Assembly: GCF_000004195.4 (NCBI RefSeq)
Contig: NC_030678.2
Span: 32,216,201 to 32,280,200 of the forward strand
Source of the DNA: Xenopus tropicalis
Taxonomy: Eukaryota > Chordata > Amphibia > Anura > Pipidae
Direction of reading: 5' to 3'
Length of the DNA stretch: 64,000 nucleotides
Of this stretch, positions 1-11,897 are shown one piece after another. Numbering within the stretch: position 1 is the first letter of the stretch; each line of letters starts with the position of its first letter. The position numbers and the translations under genes were made by a program. The notes beneath the pieces are model-generated. The model did not search any database. It had not been told where the DNA came from and saw only the letters and a list, made by a program, of their open reading frames with translations.

Positions 1-1340
1 TGCCTAATTGGGCACTGCAGCTCTCACCATTGTATTAAACAAGGCAAAGTCTCAATATACAAGGGCCACTGCACAAGGCATACTAGGAATGTTAAGGTCG
101 CTATCTTCTGGCCCACAGGACAATTTTGGACAATCTGAACTCCATGGTTTATAAATAGCCCAAACACCTCTGCAGACAGCACACATTGGCTAATATGTAA
201 GTAGCCAAGCAAGCACTTGTGTAACCTTGTTGGGTGATAGCTGCCCAAAAGTGAAGCAGTCTGCAAGCAGGCCATTCACATTGATACTACATGGCATTGG
301 TTGCTTTCACCCCCATGTGTTTGGGCTATTTAAAAACACAGCCTCCAAAGCCCCCTTAATTGCCCCACATGCCATAGTGCTTAAAGTCTGTGTGTCTAAA
401 ACCTCTCTGAAAATCTCCTTCACTGCAGCTTGTCTAAACTGATGGAGGTGACTGATGGCAGTACTTAAAATTTGAAAAAAAAATATTTTTAATTTAAGAT
501 CAAGTACAAAAACATTTGCAATATATATTGGAAAGTTTTGAAATACTATTCTGTTGCAGACATAGCAGTTTCTATAACTATTTTCTGAAAACATGTGGCA
601 GAAAATAGATCCCATTTTTAAGAAAACAAGTGAAGAGATGGTTAAACAGATTCCAGTCTTCTTACAGATACGGTATCTGTGGTCTGACTGGGTGGCAACG
701 TACAGACTACACTAAAGATATGCCGCATGTGAATTACTGATAAAATATGGGAATCGCATTTTGTGCTGGGAGGAGAACACAGAGCCATCAAAACAAACAT
801 TCTGGTCCATATTGCCTATAAAGGACTTAAGAGCATATGAGAGAATGTAATCATTGTCTGCCTCTGGTATATGAATTAATATACAAGAGTCAGGCAATAT
901 ACTGTACATTAATCTAGCTACTGCAGAACTGCCCTTACTGGGCGGGTTTGAGGTTATCAGGGGGTAGCTGGCAGTTATAGTTCAGCAACAACAGAAACTG
1001 GCTCTCCCAATATCATATTTCAGGGTCACTGAAATGGTTTCTGGAGTACAAGCAAATTAGATTGCAAGCTGCTCTGAGGCAGGGAATGAACTGCTCTGTA
1101 CAAATGCACAATATTTTGGAACTACATAAAGGACTGTAGATAAATAACAGCAATAAAGGAGAAAGTGTTAAAAAGGTGTTGCGAAGCTTAAAAACAAAAA
1201 TCTGACAAAGTGCTGAACCACAACACTCTATATGACATACCTAAAGGACCTAAAATGAATGCTAATAAAAATGCTATATTTTATGTGCTACACTTGCTCT
1301 ACTTCTAACTAATGCACTGTCAAAGATCTTGAATCGTGTT
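1..1340. other. Intron, nothing recognised
   Basis: AT-rich sequence with only short chance ORFs (longest 102 codons on the minus strand at 307-615). No repeat ends or splice-flanked exon seen. Confidence 0.6.
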
Positions 1341-1643
1341 AACATGGCCATACTCGGTAAGATCCACTCATTTGGTGAGGGCCCCAAACGAGCAGATCTT
1401 CTCCCGATCTCCCTACGGCCAAACGATACAATTACAATGATGGGCATAGGGGCAGTCAGACCAAGGACAGCATCAATAAGCTGATGCTGTCCCATATCCG
1501 ACAGGAAGAATTAACCTGCCTAATCAACGCCTTGACGATTTTAGCCCAGATATCGATCAGGGAAGATACATCGGGAGATAAACTGCCGACTCAGTCTAAA
1601 GGACTCGAATCTGCAAATTAACTCTGCCCATGTATGGCCACCT
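1341..1643. mobile_element. Harbinger-like MITE, worn
   Basis: GGCCATACTCGGTAAGATCC on the left and CCCATGTATGGCCACCT on the right, with typical interior phrases (GCTGATGCTGTC, TTAGCCCAGATATCGATCAGG, CTGCCGACTC). The terminal trinucleotide duplication is unclear. Confidence 0.65.
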
Positions 1644-3238
1644 CCTTTGTGTGCCAGTGGCACTGCACATGCTCAGTGTGTCTGGGCAGCTGTTGAGAAG
1701 CTAGGAATAGGAGGTCTTGAAAATTCATAAAGAAAACTGAGATTGCCTGTCCTAGAAGCTGATGCTACAGGGCTGATTATTAAATTCTGATGCAAAATGC
1801 ACTGGTCTCTGAGCAGCCATGTAATGTGAACCCAGTGTTCTCTCCAGAATTGTTTTCTAGTTGATAGGATTTTTAAAAAGATATATATGTATTGAAAATG
1901 CTCTGAGATGACCACTTTCCGAAGTCTCTGACAAAAAGTCAAACATGGCGCCATCTGTGGGAGGGAACAAGCAATCTGTGATTAGCTTTTCTTAACCAGC
2001 TGCAAGTAGAACAATTAAAGCAAACATCTGATTGGTTGCCATGGGTTACTGCCCAGGTGCAAATGTGCCCATTGTTTGCCATTGCCACCCAAAGCAATAC
2101 TGGTTATCCTGGCACATTGCCTGCTCACCTCTCCATCCCCTGCCTCTCTGCAGGCACCCCACCCTGGTTGGGTTGCACACTACTATACCACCAGTGGTCG
2201 GCATGACCCACCACCCTATTGCACCCGAGGCACAGGCCTGTGTTACCTGCACAGTTAAGACAGTTCAGAGTATTAGCTGTCCTTGTGTAAGGTTATGCTC
2301 ATTATATTTTGCTACTTTCCCCTTCATTGCACTGTAAAGTGATGTGTACATTTATAGCACTAGATTAAAACACATTTTATAGGCAATTACGAGGTAAACA
2401 TGCAATAAAGTCTCAATAAAGTCTCGTTTTCTCTGTCTCCTCCTGCAGGAGTGCAGTTAAGGTTTTAAAATTGAAGGAAAGGTACAATAACTGGCTGGGT
2501 GGCAAAATGTTAGGGTGCACATGTGTACACCCCAGAAACATGAAGAAAGAAGACTGAAGGGAAAAGATCGCTCACAGGTACCCTGAGCTGGTGCAATTTC
2601 CTGCCAACTTCTCTTTTAAGTCCCTATGCAGGAGGCCTAGGCCATGAAAAGCCTTCTGGGTAAGTAGCCCACCCTGGCATTGCTTTTAGTTCACTATGCT
2701 GAGCTTTGAAGGAACAAAGCTGTGTCCCTAAACCCAGTGCAGTGTTTTCACAGCTGCTGCAGACTACCCCCTTATGCCAGTAATGAAGAAGAGCCAAAGA
2801 GGCCTGAAGAATCTCCCATGCAGAACAATTACACTTTTATATAACAAAATCATTTGTACAAGATTACAGAACATGCAAATCATATCTTGTGACTATTGCC
2901 ATAGGAAGAATGCTCTGTAGGCCATTTGCAACCAGATACAAGGAGAGCGTTCCATAGAGAACAACTATAATGAATACAGGCTGGCAGCTTTTCTGGGTTG
3001 GTTTGATTTCATTTGATAGGCAAAATATTGTTTATTCTGTGATACATGTACAGATCTGAAGCCTTTTCTTCCTGTTCTACCTCAACCACAAGCTATTTTT
3101 TCTGATTCAACATACAGCATGAGCTGGTCTACTCCCTTTGTGCAACAGGAAATGTAAATGAATGCAAATGGACTCAAAAAAAGGTTAAGCCTAACAAAAG
3201 AAAATGTAATTCTAAGCAACTTTCCAATATACATTCAT
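1644..3238. other. Intron, nothing recognised
   Basis: A 101-codon ORF at 2032-2337 has a low-complexity H/P/C-rich composition and overlaps two others; not credible. A short AATAAAGTCTC tandem lies near 2404. Confidence 0.6.
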
Positions 3239-3662
3239 TTTAAGGTTCACCATTAAGGTAATCTTTAGCATGTTATAGGATGGCCTATTCATTTCAATTA
3301 GTCTTCATTTTTTATAGTTTATGAATGATTTGCTTTATTCTTCTGACTCTTTCCAGCTTTCAAAAGTGAGCCCTGACTCTGGAAGCCAAAATATAGCCTT
3401 TACAGAGCAGAGATTTTTTTTTTTTTTTTTTTTAACATAAAAATTCACCTTCCAGTTTCATCCAAGCCACAGCCTGGTTGCTAGGGTAATTTGGATCCTA
3501 AAAACCAGAAAGCTGCTGAAATTCCAAACTGAAGGGCTCCTGAACAAAAAGCTAAATTATTTAAAAAAAAACAAAAAAAAACCCAAATATAATATGAACT
3601 GCAAACTGTCTCAGAATATCTTAAATACTAAACGTTTATTTAAAGGCAGAAAACCCCTTTAA
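3239..3662. mobile_element. T2/Kolobok-type MITE
   Basis: TTAAGGTTCACC at the left and ACCCCTTTAA at the right, TTAA at each boundary, and typical internal phrases (CCAGCTTTCAAA, GGTTGCTAGGGTAA, GCAAACTGTCTCAGAATATC). A 20-base T run (3414-3433) lies within. Confidence 0.75.
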
Positions 3663-3930
3663 ACATTTTCATTCAGTAGAGCGAGAAGCAGAACTTTAAT
3701 AAAAGAGTCAGCTTTTTTACTAAGCTGCACATGCATTGCCCTTAGTATTCTGAAGAAAGAAGGAAGAGGAATGCTCACATATACTTGTGCAGTTTTCTCC
3801 TAACAGGAGCACCAGCCAGGGGTATCAGGTAAGCGATTGGGGGGAGCCTAACATATGGTATCCCCAGTGATTTAGCCTTTCCTTCTTTAAGGCTATTGTA
3901 CACATAATATAGGTAGCAATGGGAAGTCTA

Positions 3931-4330
3931 AGGCTGGCCATAACTGGCCAACTTTAGCAGAGTAGACTGCCATCTGTATTCCAGATCAGGTGTGGGTTTT
4001 GAGCGACCATCCTGTGATGTTGTGTTTTGTTCAAGTCAGTACATGGTGCACTGGCAGGTGAGAAAGTGAAGAATGTTATGATGCAATATAAAAAGGAGGC
4101 AGACACAGGCCCGCTAGTTACCAGGACTTACTCCCCTTTAAAGCCAAAGGCAAATGCCTATCCTTGCTCACATTGAGTGATTTCTGCACTAGCAGCCCAA
4201 TTGGTCCAACCAAATGTTATGCTGCCCATACACGCACCGATATTATCGTATGAAACCTTGTTACCTCATGTTACCACTCAGTACAGCGTATTTTCATACT
4301 GAGTCTATCAGCTGTATCTATAGCCAAAGC
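3931..4330. mobile_element. Two Harbinger-like left-end fragments
   Basis: AAGGCTGGCCATAACTGGCCAA at about 3930 and GCTGCCCATACACGCACCGATATTATCGTATGAAACC at about 4220 match the starts of the 17.4 and 18.5 kb elements. Neither has a right end. Confidence 0.45.
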
Positions 4331-5360
4331 CTTTGCATCGGGCTGTGTCTCCTCTGACGGCTATGTTTGTGCTTCTGAAGGGGAAGTGGTTTTACCAGGC
4401 CCGGCTAAGAACAGTACAAGCTGCCCTGCTTGTGAACTCACACATGAAAATATCCCACAAGTGCCAATGAAAGAATCATTATTGTTTCTGCGTGGAACAT
4501 CCAAACACTTCTAGCCATACAGGGTAAGAAAACAAATAAGCAATGGTTGGAATTATTCTTGAAGAACCTTCTTTTTCCCCAAATCTTTTTGTGTTACCGT
4601 AAAACAATCTACTCGGTTAGATCTCAGTGCCGCAAGCTATATTTTACGTGCAGTCTTCTTGTTTGGCCCCTGGCTGCCATGTTCAGCCACTTGGCTCTTA
4701 CATACTACATCTGGGGTATTGCCTGCCATATGTTTCTTTCTTTTCTTGGAAGGGAAAAGATCATATTCTACATACTTTGCATAGAGCCAGTGCCTCTGTG
4801 GCCAGACAATTATGTTAGTTAGGAAGATACTTGTTTGGTTTTGCAAAGCCTTCGGCTTTGTGCTCCTTTATGATCATGGAACACCCCATGTCATATAATA
4901 ATATCCATATATATTACTGTAGTAGATACATTATTCACTATACAAGGTACAAACAAAGCAACCAGAAGGGAGATTAGATACACCTGAAAGTCCAGGTTAG
5001 AAAGAGTGAGGTCAGTTAGAAAGAGATAACAGGTGAAGAATTAATTGCTGTCCAAGATATTCTTGTAAATATGGCTCAATGGATATTACACCAACTTTAT
5101 ATCTGCAACTTTGCTACAGGATAAGCAGGTTCCTGACCATGAATGACCTTTCAAGAGGTCCTTGAACTCAATACTTCAACCACTGGTATGACTCTTCATA
5201 TTGTAGGCCATGCTGCCAATTGTCAATTAATAATAAGTTTAATCAATACAACTCAGTGTTCCAATCAGCATTTGCAGGGATCAAATGGAAACGACAAGAT
5301 ATCTTCTGACACATTAAAAAGAAATTCTTTTTTACATTATGCCTGCTAATTTTACCCCTT

Positions 5361-6215
5361 ATAAGAATAAATTGCAAAAGTTTTCAGTGGAATAAAAACA
5401 ACAACATTTATTGGCTCAAATAAATATAAACATAAACAGAACTCATAACAAAAGCATACTATACCAAAACATGACCAGGTGCATCCTAATCTCCTAACGC
5501 GTTTCGCACCATGTGGCGCTTCATCAGAGGAGGTGTGGTTTACTTGTGTCACTTCCCTTATATACCCTTAGTGTTTTGATAAACAGTGTACAGGGTTACT
5601 TAACTAACCCTCTATCAAGCTTTTAGTATATCGGAAAATCTTATTAAACATACATAGCTATGGGTTTTCAGATAACCCTGCATATAGCACATATCATATA
5701 ATTGTTTTAGAATCACACCAAATAATCCAAAATTTACAAAAAACCACAAAACAAAAAACAAAACCAATTAAGTGATAACATAATTACAAAAATAAATCTA
5801 CATCTAAACATATATAGATGCAGACATCTTCATAGATAACTACATATTAAAGTGCATAATTGTGCATAGAATTAATTTGATAAATATTATTATAAAAATT
5901 ATTATAAAACACTAATGTTGTCATTGCATCCTGGAGATTTCCTACCATAACTATAGTAGCCATTATAACCCCATTTTAACCTCATACTTCATTTGTTGTT
6001 ACTAATAAAGTTTAATTTATATGTTATACATACAGGCCTAGAAACCTCCAAGACGCATAAACATCACAAGTGCAAACCAAATACCTAACAAAATTAATAA
6101 TACTACCAATAAATATTATAAATGTAAATTTTGCAATTTATTCTTATATTTGATTCAGGACTTATCAGTGGGATATGACTGATAGATTCCCTTTCTGAAA
6201 CCTATTTATTATTTA
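5361..6215 (-). mobile_element. Penelope-like (hammerhead-bearing) retroelement copy
   Basis: The insert is bounded by a perfect 14-base duplication, TAATTTTACCCCTT, at 5347-5360 and 6216-6229. That length points to target-primed retrotransposition rather than a cut-and-paste element. The sequence ATAAGAATAAATTGCAAAA at the left end recurs inverted near 6130-6149, so one end carries an inverted segment. A hammerhead ribozyme motif lies on the minus strand at 5491-5533. Penelope-like elements are known to carry minimal type I hammerheads and to show inverted terminal pieces. No reverse-transcriptase or GIY-YIG coding was seen, so this is a truncated or non-autonomous copy. Confidence 0.65.
5491..5533 (-). 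ncRNA. Hammerhead ribozyme motif, type I, minimal stem III
   Basis: Minus strand, in order: stem I 5' arm CUCCU, core CUGAUGA (5527-5521), an extra A, stem II GCGCC/GGUGC with loop ACAU, GAAAC (5505-5501), a two-pair stem III closed by GC, GUU with predicted cleavage after U5496, and stem I 3' arm AGGAG (5495-5491). All core positions match the consensus except the extra A between A9 and stem II. Such tiny stem III hammerheads are known from Penelope-like elements and newt satellite, where they can act as dimers. Activity is inferred only. Confidence 0.6.
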
Positions 6216-6835
6216 TAATTTTACCCCTTCAATGCTCATTTAAACAATAGGGTTTCGTAACAGCAATTTTTAATATTTAAAATTATTAATATTTTAATTA
6301 CTTACACTGAGGCCATTAAATAAGTAAAATATATAATCTAATAGAAATATTATGTTGCTCTAATCTGATTAGTAGATTGTCGCTGTATTTAAAATACTGA
6401 ATGCCTCTGTGTTCCACAATAATAAGTGAAATTAAATCTGATACAGATCCCTTACACACATACCCCATACCTCCCTGGGTATTAGTGTGCTTGCCAGGGC
6501 AAACAATTATTTGTTGTGAGTCATCAAAATCAAAGTCCTAGGCTCCCCCAATGGTACCATTAAACACCAAAGCAGAACATTAAATGTTCCCCTTGTTTAG
6601 CTATGAGAAATTATTCAATTAGCCTGAATAGTGTGCTATTGTGACGTATACTCTTTGTAGCAGGCCTAACTGGAGACATAGGGCCACCATGGGCGCTTCT
6701 GTTTGATTGCCTTGTGCTCAAAAGCTCCAACTGAAGACAGTGAGGCCAGGTCTGAACGGGATTGCAAGTAAGCAATAATGTGAAATGAACATGAAAATGT
6801 AACAAATACCTCAAAATCTTAGTTTACTTAAGAAT

Positions 6836-7037
6836 TTTTGTGCAATTCCAAATAAAAAAATAAACTCTGTTTGCAAAGGGCATCTTCCATTGACTTCTAC
6901 ATGATCTCACCCAAAACTGGCATAGTTTTGTATTTGACTTTTTCATGGTTTTCACATATTATATACATGATTTTTTGTGCTAAAAAGGTTTGATTCGAGT
7001 CAAAGAAAAAAAATATGAACGTTAGTAAATCTGCTCC
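6836..7037. mobile_element. MITE fragment related to the GGGGCAGATTTAT group
   Basis: TTCCATTGACTTCTACATGATCTC in the middle and AACGTTAGTAAATCTGCTCCTTA at the right end are typical of a frog MITE ending in AAATCTGCCCCTTA. Confidence 0.5.
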
Positions 7038-7310
7038 TTAAAGTTTTGAGGGACAAGCCACCATGTCATCAAAACGGTGTGTGAGCAGTGGGTACATAAG
7101 TAATTGTGCTACACAGGGTCGGGCTGGGAAAGAATGGGTTAGGTTCACCCCCGGCAGACTATTTGTCGGCCTGCGCATCACTACTTCAGAGCCTTCCACC
7201 AATACCAAAAACTTTACTAACCTAGTCCTCCAACAACAAGCAGCTCAGGAGTCATCAGCAATTAATTCAGCAGTAATTCATAGGAGGAGGGGGTTATTCT
7301 TCCACTTTAG

Positions 7311-7931
7311 AGAGTGCTGGTGAGGCCCCATCTAGAATATGCCCTGCAGTTTTGGCCTCTAGTGCTTAAATGGGATATCACTGAAAGACTGGCCAAGTTG
7401 GGGCTATTGTTTACGCTATAGAAGCGGCACGTAAAGGGGGACATGATAACTATATATGTGTATATATTTATATATGTATAAATATATATAAGGGGATCAT
7501 ATAATTTCTCTAATGCTTTATTTACAAGTAGTTCCTTCCAGCAGACATGAGGGCATTCATTCTAGTTAGAAGAAAGGAGGTTCCATCTAAATATTTAGAA
7601 AGGGCTATTTACTGTGAGAGCTGTGAAGTTGTGGAATTCTCTCCCTGAACCAGTTGTACTGGCTGATACATTAGATAGCTTCAATAAGGGGTTGGATGGC
7701 TTTTTAGCAAGTGAGGAAATACAGGGTTATGCGAAATAACTCTTAGTACATGTTGATCCAGGGACTGGTCTGATTTCCATTTTGATTTCCCCGCTGTTCC
7801 TCATGTTTCCCCACTGAAGTAAACTGGAGAAGGGTTTTTTCCCCTTCCTTTGGATTAATTAGCAGGTAGGCAGGTTTCATGCAGACCTGATGGATGTGTC
7901 CCTTTTTCAACCTAACTTACTATGTTACTAT
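7311..7931 (+). mobile_element. 3' end of a CR1/L2-type LINE, decayed
   Basis: From 7314 one frame reads VLVRPHLEYALQFWPL, the reverse-transcriptase C-terminal motif typical of CR1/L2-group LINEs. Near 7624 it reads KLWNSLPEPVVLADTLDSF, the usual end of that ORF. Frame breaks and an AT-rich insertion of TATATA-type sequence (about 7450-7495) separate them. The 3' tail ends CAACCTAACTTACTATGTTACTATA, a short repeat ending of the kind such LINEs carry. Only the last few hundred bases are present, as expected for a 5'-truncated copy. Confidence 0.75.
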
Positions 7932-8801
7932 ATACGTCTTGTGCCCCAACTTTACATAATATACAACCCTTCAGGAGTTGTAATGCAACCAGTATAACTG
8001 CAACTTGATCAATCATCACAGCGCAGACATTTGTGCTGCTAAAAATATCTGTCATTTTAGACTGCAGCCCAGGGCAAATTCTCTCTATCTTGCCCAAATG
8101 GGAAGGGACTTTTTTCAGAGACTAATACTCCATTTGTGATACCTGTGTGCATTCCACATTCATTATAATCAGAGACTATTCGCCTTCTGTGTTTAAGGGA
8201 AAAGTGGAATATTAACGTACCATATGGGATATTACCATAAATATGTACATACAAACATGAACAGTTGCCTTAGAAGGGAAAGTGCACACGAGGGTGTATA
8301 GAACAAATAGAGAGATTACATACACGTACTGGTAGAGGTTGAGGGCCCGTGCCTTAGCCTGGTTACCTGTTCCACTGTTTTCTAGCAACTACAAGGCTGA
8401 TTATAACTCCTACTAGGAATGCAACACAGTAGAGTCTTAACAACCTGTTAAAAGTTGTATTTTTTTTTTTTTTTTTTTTTTTGATAGTGAGAAAATCTTG
8501 TTGGCTGAGGACAGTATCACTGTGCAGGCCAATCGAATTAAACAAATGACCTTGCCCATGGGTGGTGAAATAAGCCAAAAATCTGTTATTTGGGTACTAC
8601 ACTGAATGCACAAATCTTTAAATGAATGGGCAGATTGAGACCAGTCAGATGAGAAAATGCAAATATGCCCTGCTGGTATGTGAATATTGTCAGGAACTGC
8701 ATCTGCCAGTCAGTGCTCACATGGGGGCTTTTGGCCTGAAAATGCCTAACAGCGTATTTTCGGACAGACATTAACACTGTGTGAGCAACAACAGGTGGAT
8801 A
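7932..8801. other. Intron, only a poly-T run recognised
   Basis: No repeat ends or coding blocks between the LINE tail and the Tc1 element. Confidence 0.55.
8460..8482. repeat. Poly-T run
   Basis: 23 consecutive T bases between 7.9 and 8.8 kb, in a stretch without other recognised features. Confidence 0.95.
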
Positions 8802-8803
8802 TA

Positions 8804-10397
8804 CAGTGGTGTGAAAAACTATTTGCCCCCTTCCTGATTTCTTATTCTTTTGCATGTTTGTCACACAAAATGTTTCTGATCATCAAACACATTTAACTAT
8901 TAGTCAAAGATAACATAATTGAACACAAAATGCAGTTTTTAAATGAAGGTTTACGTAATTAAGGGAGAAAAAAAACTCCAAATCTACATGGCCCTGTGTG
9001 AAAAAGTGATTGCCCCCCTTGTTAAAAAATAACTTAACTGTAGTTTATCACACCTGAGTTCTGTAGTCACCCCCAGGCCTGATTACTGCCACACCTGTTT
9101 CAATCAAGAAATCACTTAAATAGGAGCTACCTGACACAGAGAAGTAGACCAAAAGCACCTCAAAAGCTAGACATCATGCCAAGATCCAAAGAAATTCAAG
9201 AACAAATGAGAACAAAAGTAATTGAGATCTATCAGTCTGGTAAAGGTTATAAAGCCATTTCGGGACTCCAGCGAACCACAGTGAGAGCCATTATCCACAA
9301 ATGGCAAAAACATGGAGCAGTGGTGAACCTTCCCAGTAGTGGCCGGCCGACCAAAATTACCCCAAGAGCGCAGAGACAACTCATCCGAGAGGCCACAAAA
9401 GACCCCAGGACAACATCTAAAGAACTGCAGGCCTCACTTGCCTCAATTAAGGTCAGTGTTCACGACTCCACCATAAGAAAGAGACCAGGCAAAAACGGCC
9501 TGCATGGCAGATTTCCAAGGCGCAAACCACTTTTAAGCAAAAAGCATTAAGGCTCGTCTCAATTTTGCTAAAAAACATCTCAATGATTGCCAAGACTTTT
9601 GGGAAAATACCTTGTGGACCGATGAGACAAAAGTTGAACTTTTTGGAAGGTGCGTGTCCCGTTACATCTGGCGTAAAAGTAACACAGCATTTCAGAAAAA
9701 GAACATCATACCGACAGTAAAATATGGTGGTGGTAGTGTGATGGTCTGGGGTTGTTTTGCTGCTTCAGGACCTGGAAGGCTTGCTGTGATAGATGGAACC
9801 ATGAATTCTACGGTCTACCAAAAAATCCTGAAGGAGAATGTCCGGCCATCTGTTCATCAACTCAAGCTGAAGCAATCTTGGGTGCTGCAGCAGGACAATG
9901 ACCCAAAACACACGAGCAAATCCACCTCTGAATGGCTGAAGAAAAACAAAATGAAGACTTTGGAGTGGCCTAGTCAAAGTCCTGACCTGTATCCTATTGA
10001 GATGTTGTGGCATGACCTTAAAAAGGCGGTTCATGCTAGAAAACCCTCAAATAAAGCTGAATTACAACAATTCTGCAAAGATGAGTGGGCCAAAATTCCT
10101 CCAGAGCGCTGTAAAAGACTCGTTGCAAGTTATCGCAAACGCTTGATTGCAGTTATTGCTGCTAAGGGTGGCCCAACCAGTTATTAGGTTCAGGGGGCAA
10201 TTACTTTTTCACACAGGGCCATGTAGGTTTGGATTTTTTTAATAATAAAAACCCTCATTTAAAAACTGCATTTTGTGTTTACTTGTGTTATCTTTGACTA
10301 ATAGTTAAATGTGTTTGATGATCAGAAACATTTTGTGTGACAAACATGCAAAAGAATAAGAAATCAGGAAGGGGGCAAATAGTTTTTCACACCACTG
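8804..10397 (+). mobile_element. Full-length Tc1-like transposon
   Basis: The element starts CAGTGGTGTG, ends in the inverse, and is flanked by TA at 8802-8803 and 10398-10399, the target duplication of Tc1/mariner. Inverted repeats are long (about 8804-9017 and 10193-10397). Roughly their outer 110 bases are identical between the two ends, and divergence is confined to the inner part. Each repeat carries an outer and an inner copy of a GTGTGAAAAA...TTGCCCCC motif, the IR/DR layout with two transposase sites per end. The single reading frame in the middle is broken. The near-perfect outer repeats argue for a fairly recent insertion. Confidence 0.95.
9176..10187 (+). pseudogene. Tc1 transposase, frameshifted
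   Basis: The cut-and-paste transposase of the surrounding element, normally about 340 residues. The ATG at 9176 opens MPRSKEIQEQ, the paired helix-turn-helix DNA-binding half, with the GRPTKITPRAQ linker. The frame stops at 9548-9550. Reading resumes from 9546 in the next frame, which fits a two-base loss at 9544-9546. The second half runs to 10187 (GGPTSY). The DDE catalytic residues survive: Asp in LWTDET (9621), Asp in QQDND (9894) and Glu in PIEMLW (9999). The last two have exactly 34 residues between them, as in DD34E enzymes. A further in-frame loss of about three residues seems present after YKAIS (about 9260). This copy cannot make an intact protein, but its ends could be mobilised in trans. 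Confidence 0.92.
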
Positions 10398-10921
10398 TAT
10401 TTCCTGTCACTGCTGACAGAACACAGGGCTGTCATTTTGGCTCACGTAACCATGGTGATCATCAAAATGAATAAATCACCAGTCTGATCATAGCTATAAA
10501 ATCCTATTCATTCATTTTGCTATAAATATTCCTGAATTCATAAAATATTATACACAAGAATACTCAAAAGCAAGGTTCCAAAAAACAAAACTGTTCCTAA
10601 AGGCCATGGTAGCTCTGGTGAACCTATATATAAATGCAAATATAATTATAAGAGTTAATGCAGCAATTGCACAAATCTTATTTAGTTACATATTGTATTT
10701 TCAAGCACATAAAAACAGTCATTATTTGCTATCCTTTTAATTTCTACAAACATATCAAAAACCCCAAGACACAAAATAGAGCAGGGATCTGTCAGCACAG
10801 AAAGCACGGCAATGGATCATACCGAGCTACTTCATGAACAAAACAAAGGAAGACTGGTTAAATTGAATAAAAAGGATGCTGCAGTGTAATGTAATTAAAT
10901 AAACACATTTTTAATCAGTTT

Positions 10922-10960
10922 ATTGAGAGACAATGTTGATTTGAGAGACAATGTTGATTG
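10922..10960. repeat. Small tandem duplication
   Basis: TTGAGAGACAATGTTGAT occurs twice in a row, offset by about 18 bases. Confidence 0.8.
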
Positions 10961-11097
10961 TCAGTAGGCTTTATACAACACCTGCCCTGGGTGAAACACG
11001 CACTTGGTAAATTCACAAGCATATATTTGAAGTCTGTTTTTATTGAAAAATGCATGCTGCATGGTAACCAGTCTTGTTGGTACCTAACAACACTAAA

Positions 11098-11270
11098 CCT
11101 GGCCATACACTGAAAGATCTGCTCGCTTTCCTTGATATGCCATTATACTCACCACATGCCAGGGACCACATTAACAGGCAGTCCCACAATAGGGCCCCAT
11201 ACACGGGCAGATAAGCTGCCGACTCTTTCGAGTCTGATGGGGCCAAATCGACAGCTTCAGTCTGATCATG
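11098..11270. mobile_element. Harbinger-like fragments
   Basis: CTGGCCATACACTGAAAGATCTGCTCGC and, inverted, GGGCCCCATACACGGGCAGATAAGCTGCCGACTC. Apparently rearranged pieces of one element. Confidence 0.5.
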
Positions 11271-11558
11271 TATTCAGTCAGCCATTGTGATTGCCAGGGT
11301 TCCCACAGAGTAACAGTTATAGGTAGGAAGGTTGGGGGACAGTAAGTACAGCCAAATGACAACCCTAACCGTTTAAATGCCATCTCAGTACTCTAATGGG
11401 CCACAGGCACACCTATGCTGGAAGGCTTATATAACTTTTTGAAAACAAGCTCTCAAAGTCCTGCCCATTTAATCCTCTATGTGGCTCACTTGCTTGTAAT
11501 CAGTGATAAAAGTAATTATTTTCCTTCTTAGTTTTAATATTGCCTGCAGTTGCCAGTA

Positions 11559-11897
11559 CAGGTATGAAACCTGTTACGCAGAATGCTCTGGACATGAGGT
11601 TTTCCAGATAAGGGATCTTCTCATAATTTGGATCTCCTTACTGTAAATCTCCTAAAATAAAATTTAAAAATCAATTAAACCCAAATGGAGTGTTCTGCCT
11701 CCAATAAGGATTAATGATATCTTAGTTGGGATCAAGTACAAGGCACTGCTTTATTATTAAAGAGAAAAAGTAAATGATTTAAAAAAAAAAAAAAAAAAAT
11801 GAAATTACTCGATTAAAATGGAGTCTATGGAAGGTGGCCTTCTCGTAATTTAGAGCTTTCTGTACAATGGGTTTCAAGACAAAGGATCACAAAACAG
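11559..11897 (+). mobile_element. TA-flanked MITE, CAGGTATGGGA family
   Basis: CAGGTATGAAACCTGTTACGC at the left and a decayed GGATCACAAAACAG at the right, flanked by TA. The interior shares TCTTAGTTGGGATCAAGTACAAGG and ATAATAAAG with the other copies. TA duplication suggests the Tc1/mariner superfamily; the family label is inferred. Confidence 0.75.

Noticed and set aside
2032..2337. 101-codon ORF overlapped by ORFs in other frames
   Set aside because: Low-complexity composition, all frames open over the same GC-richer patch, and no motif.
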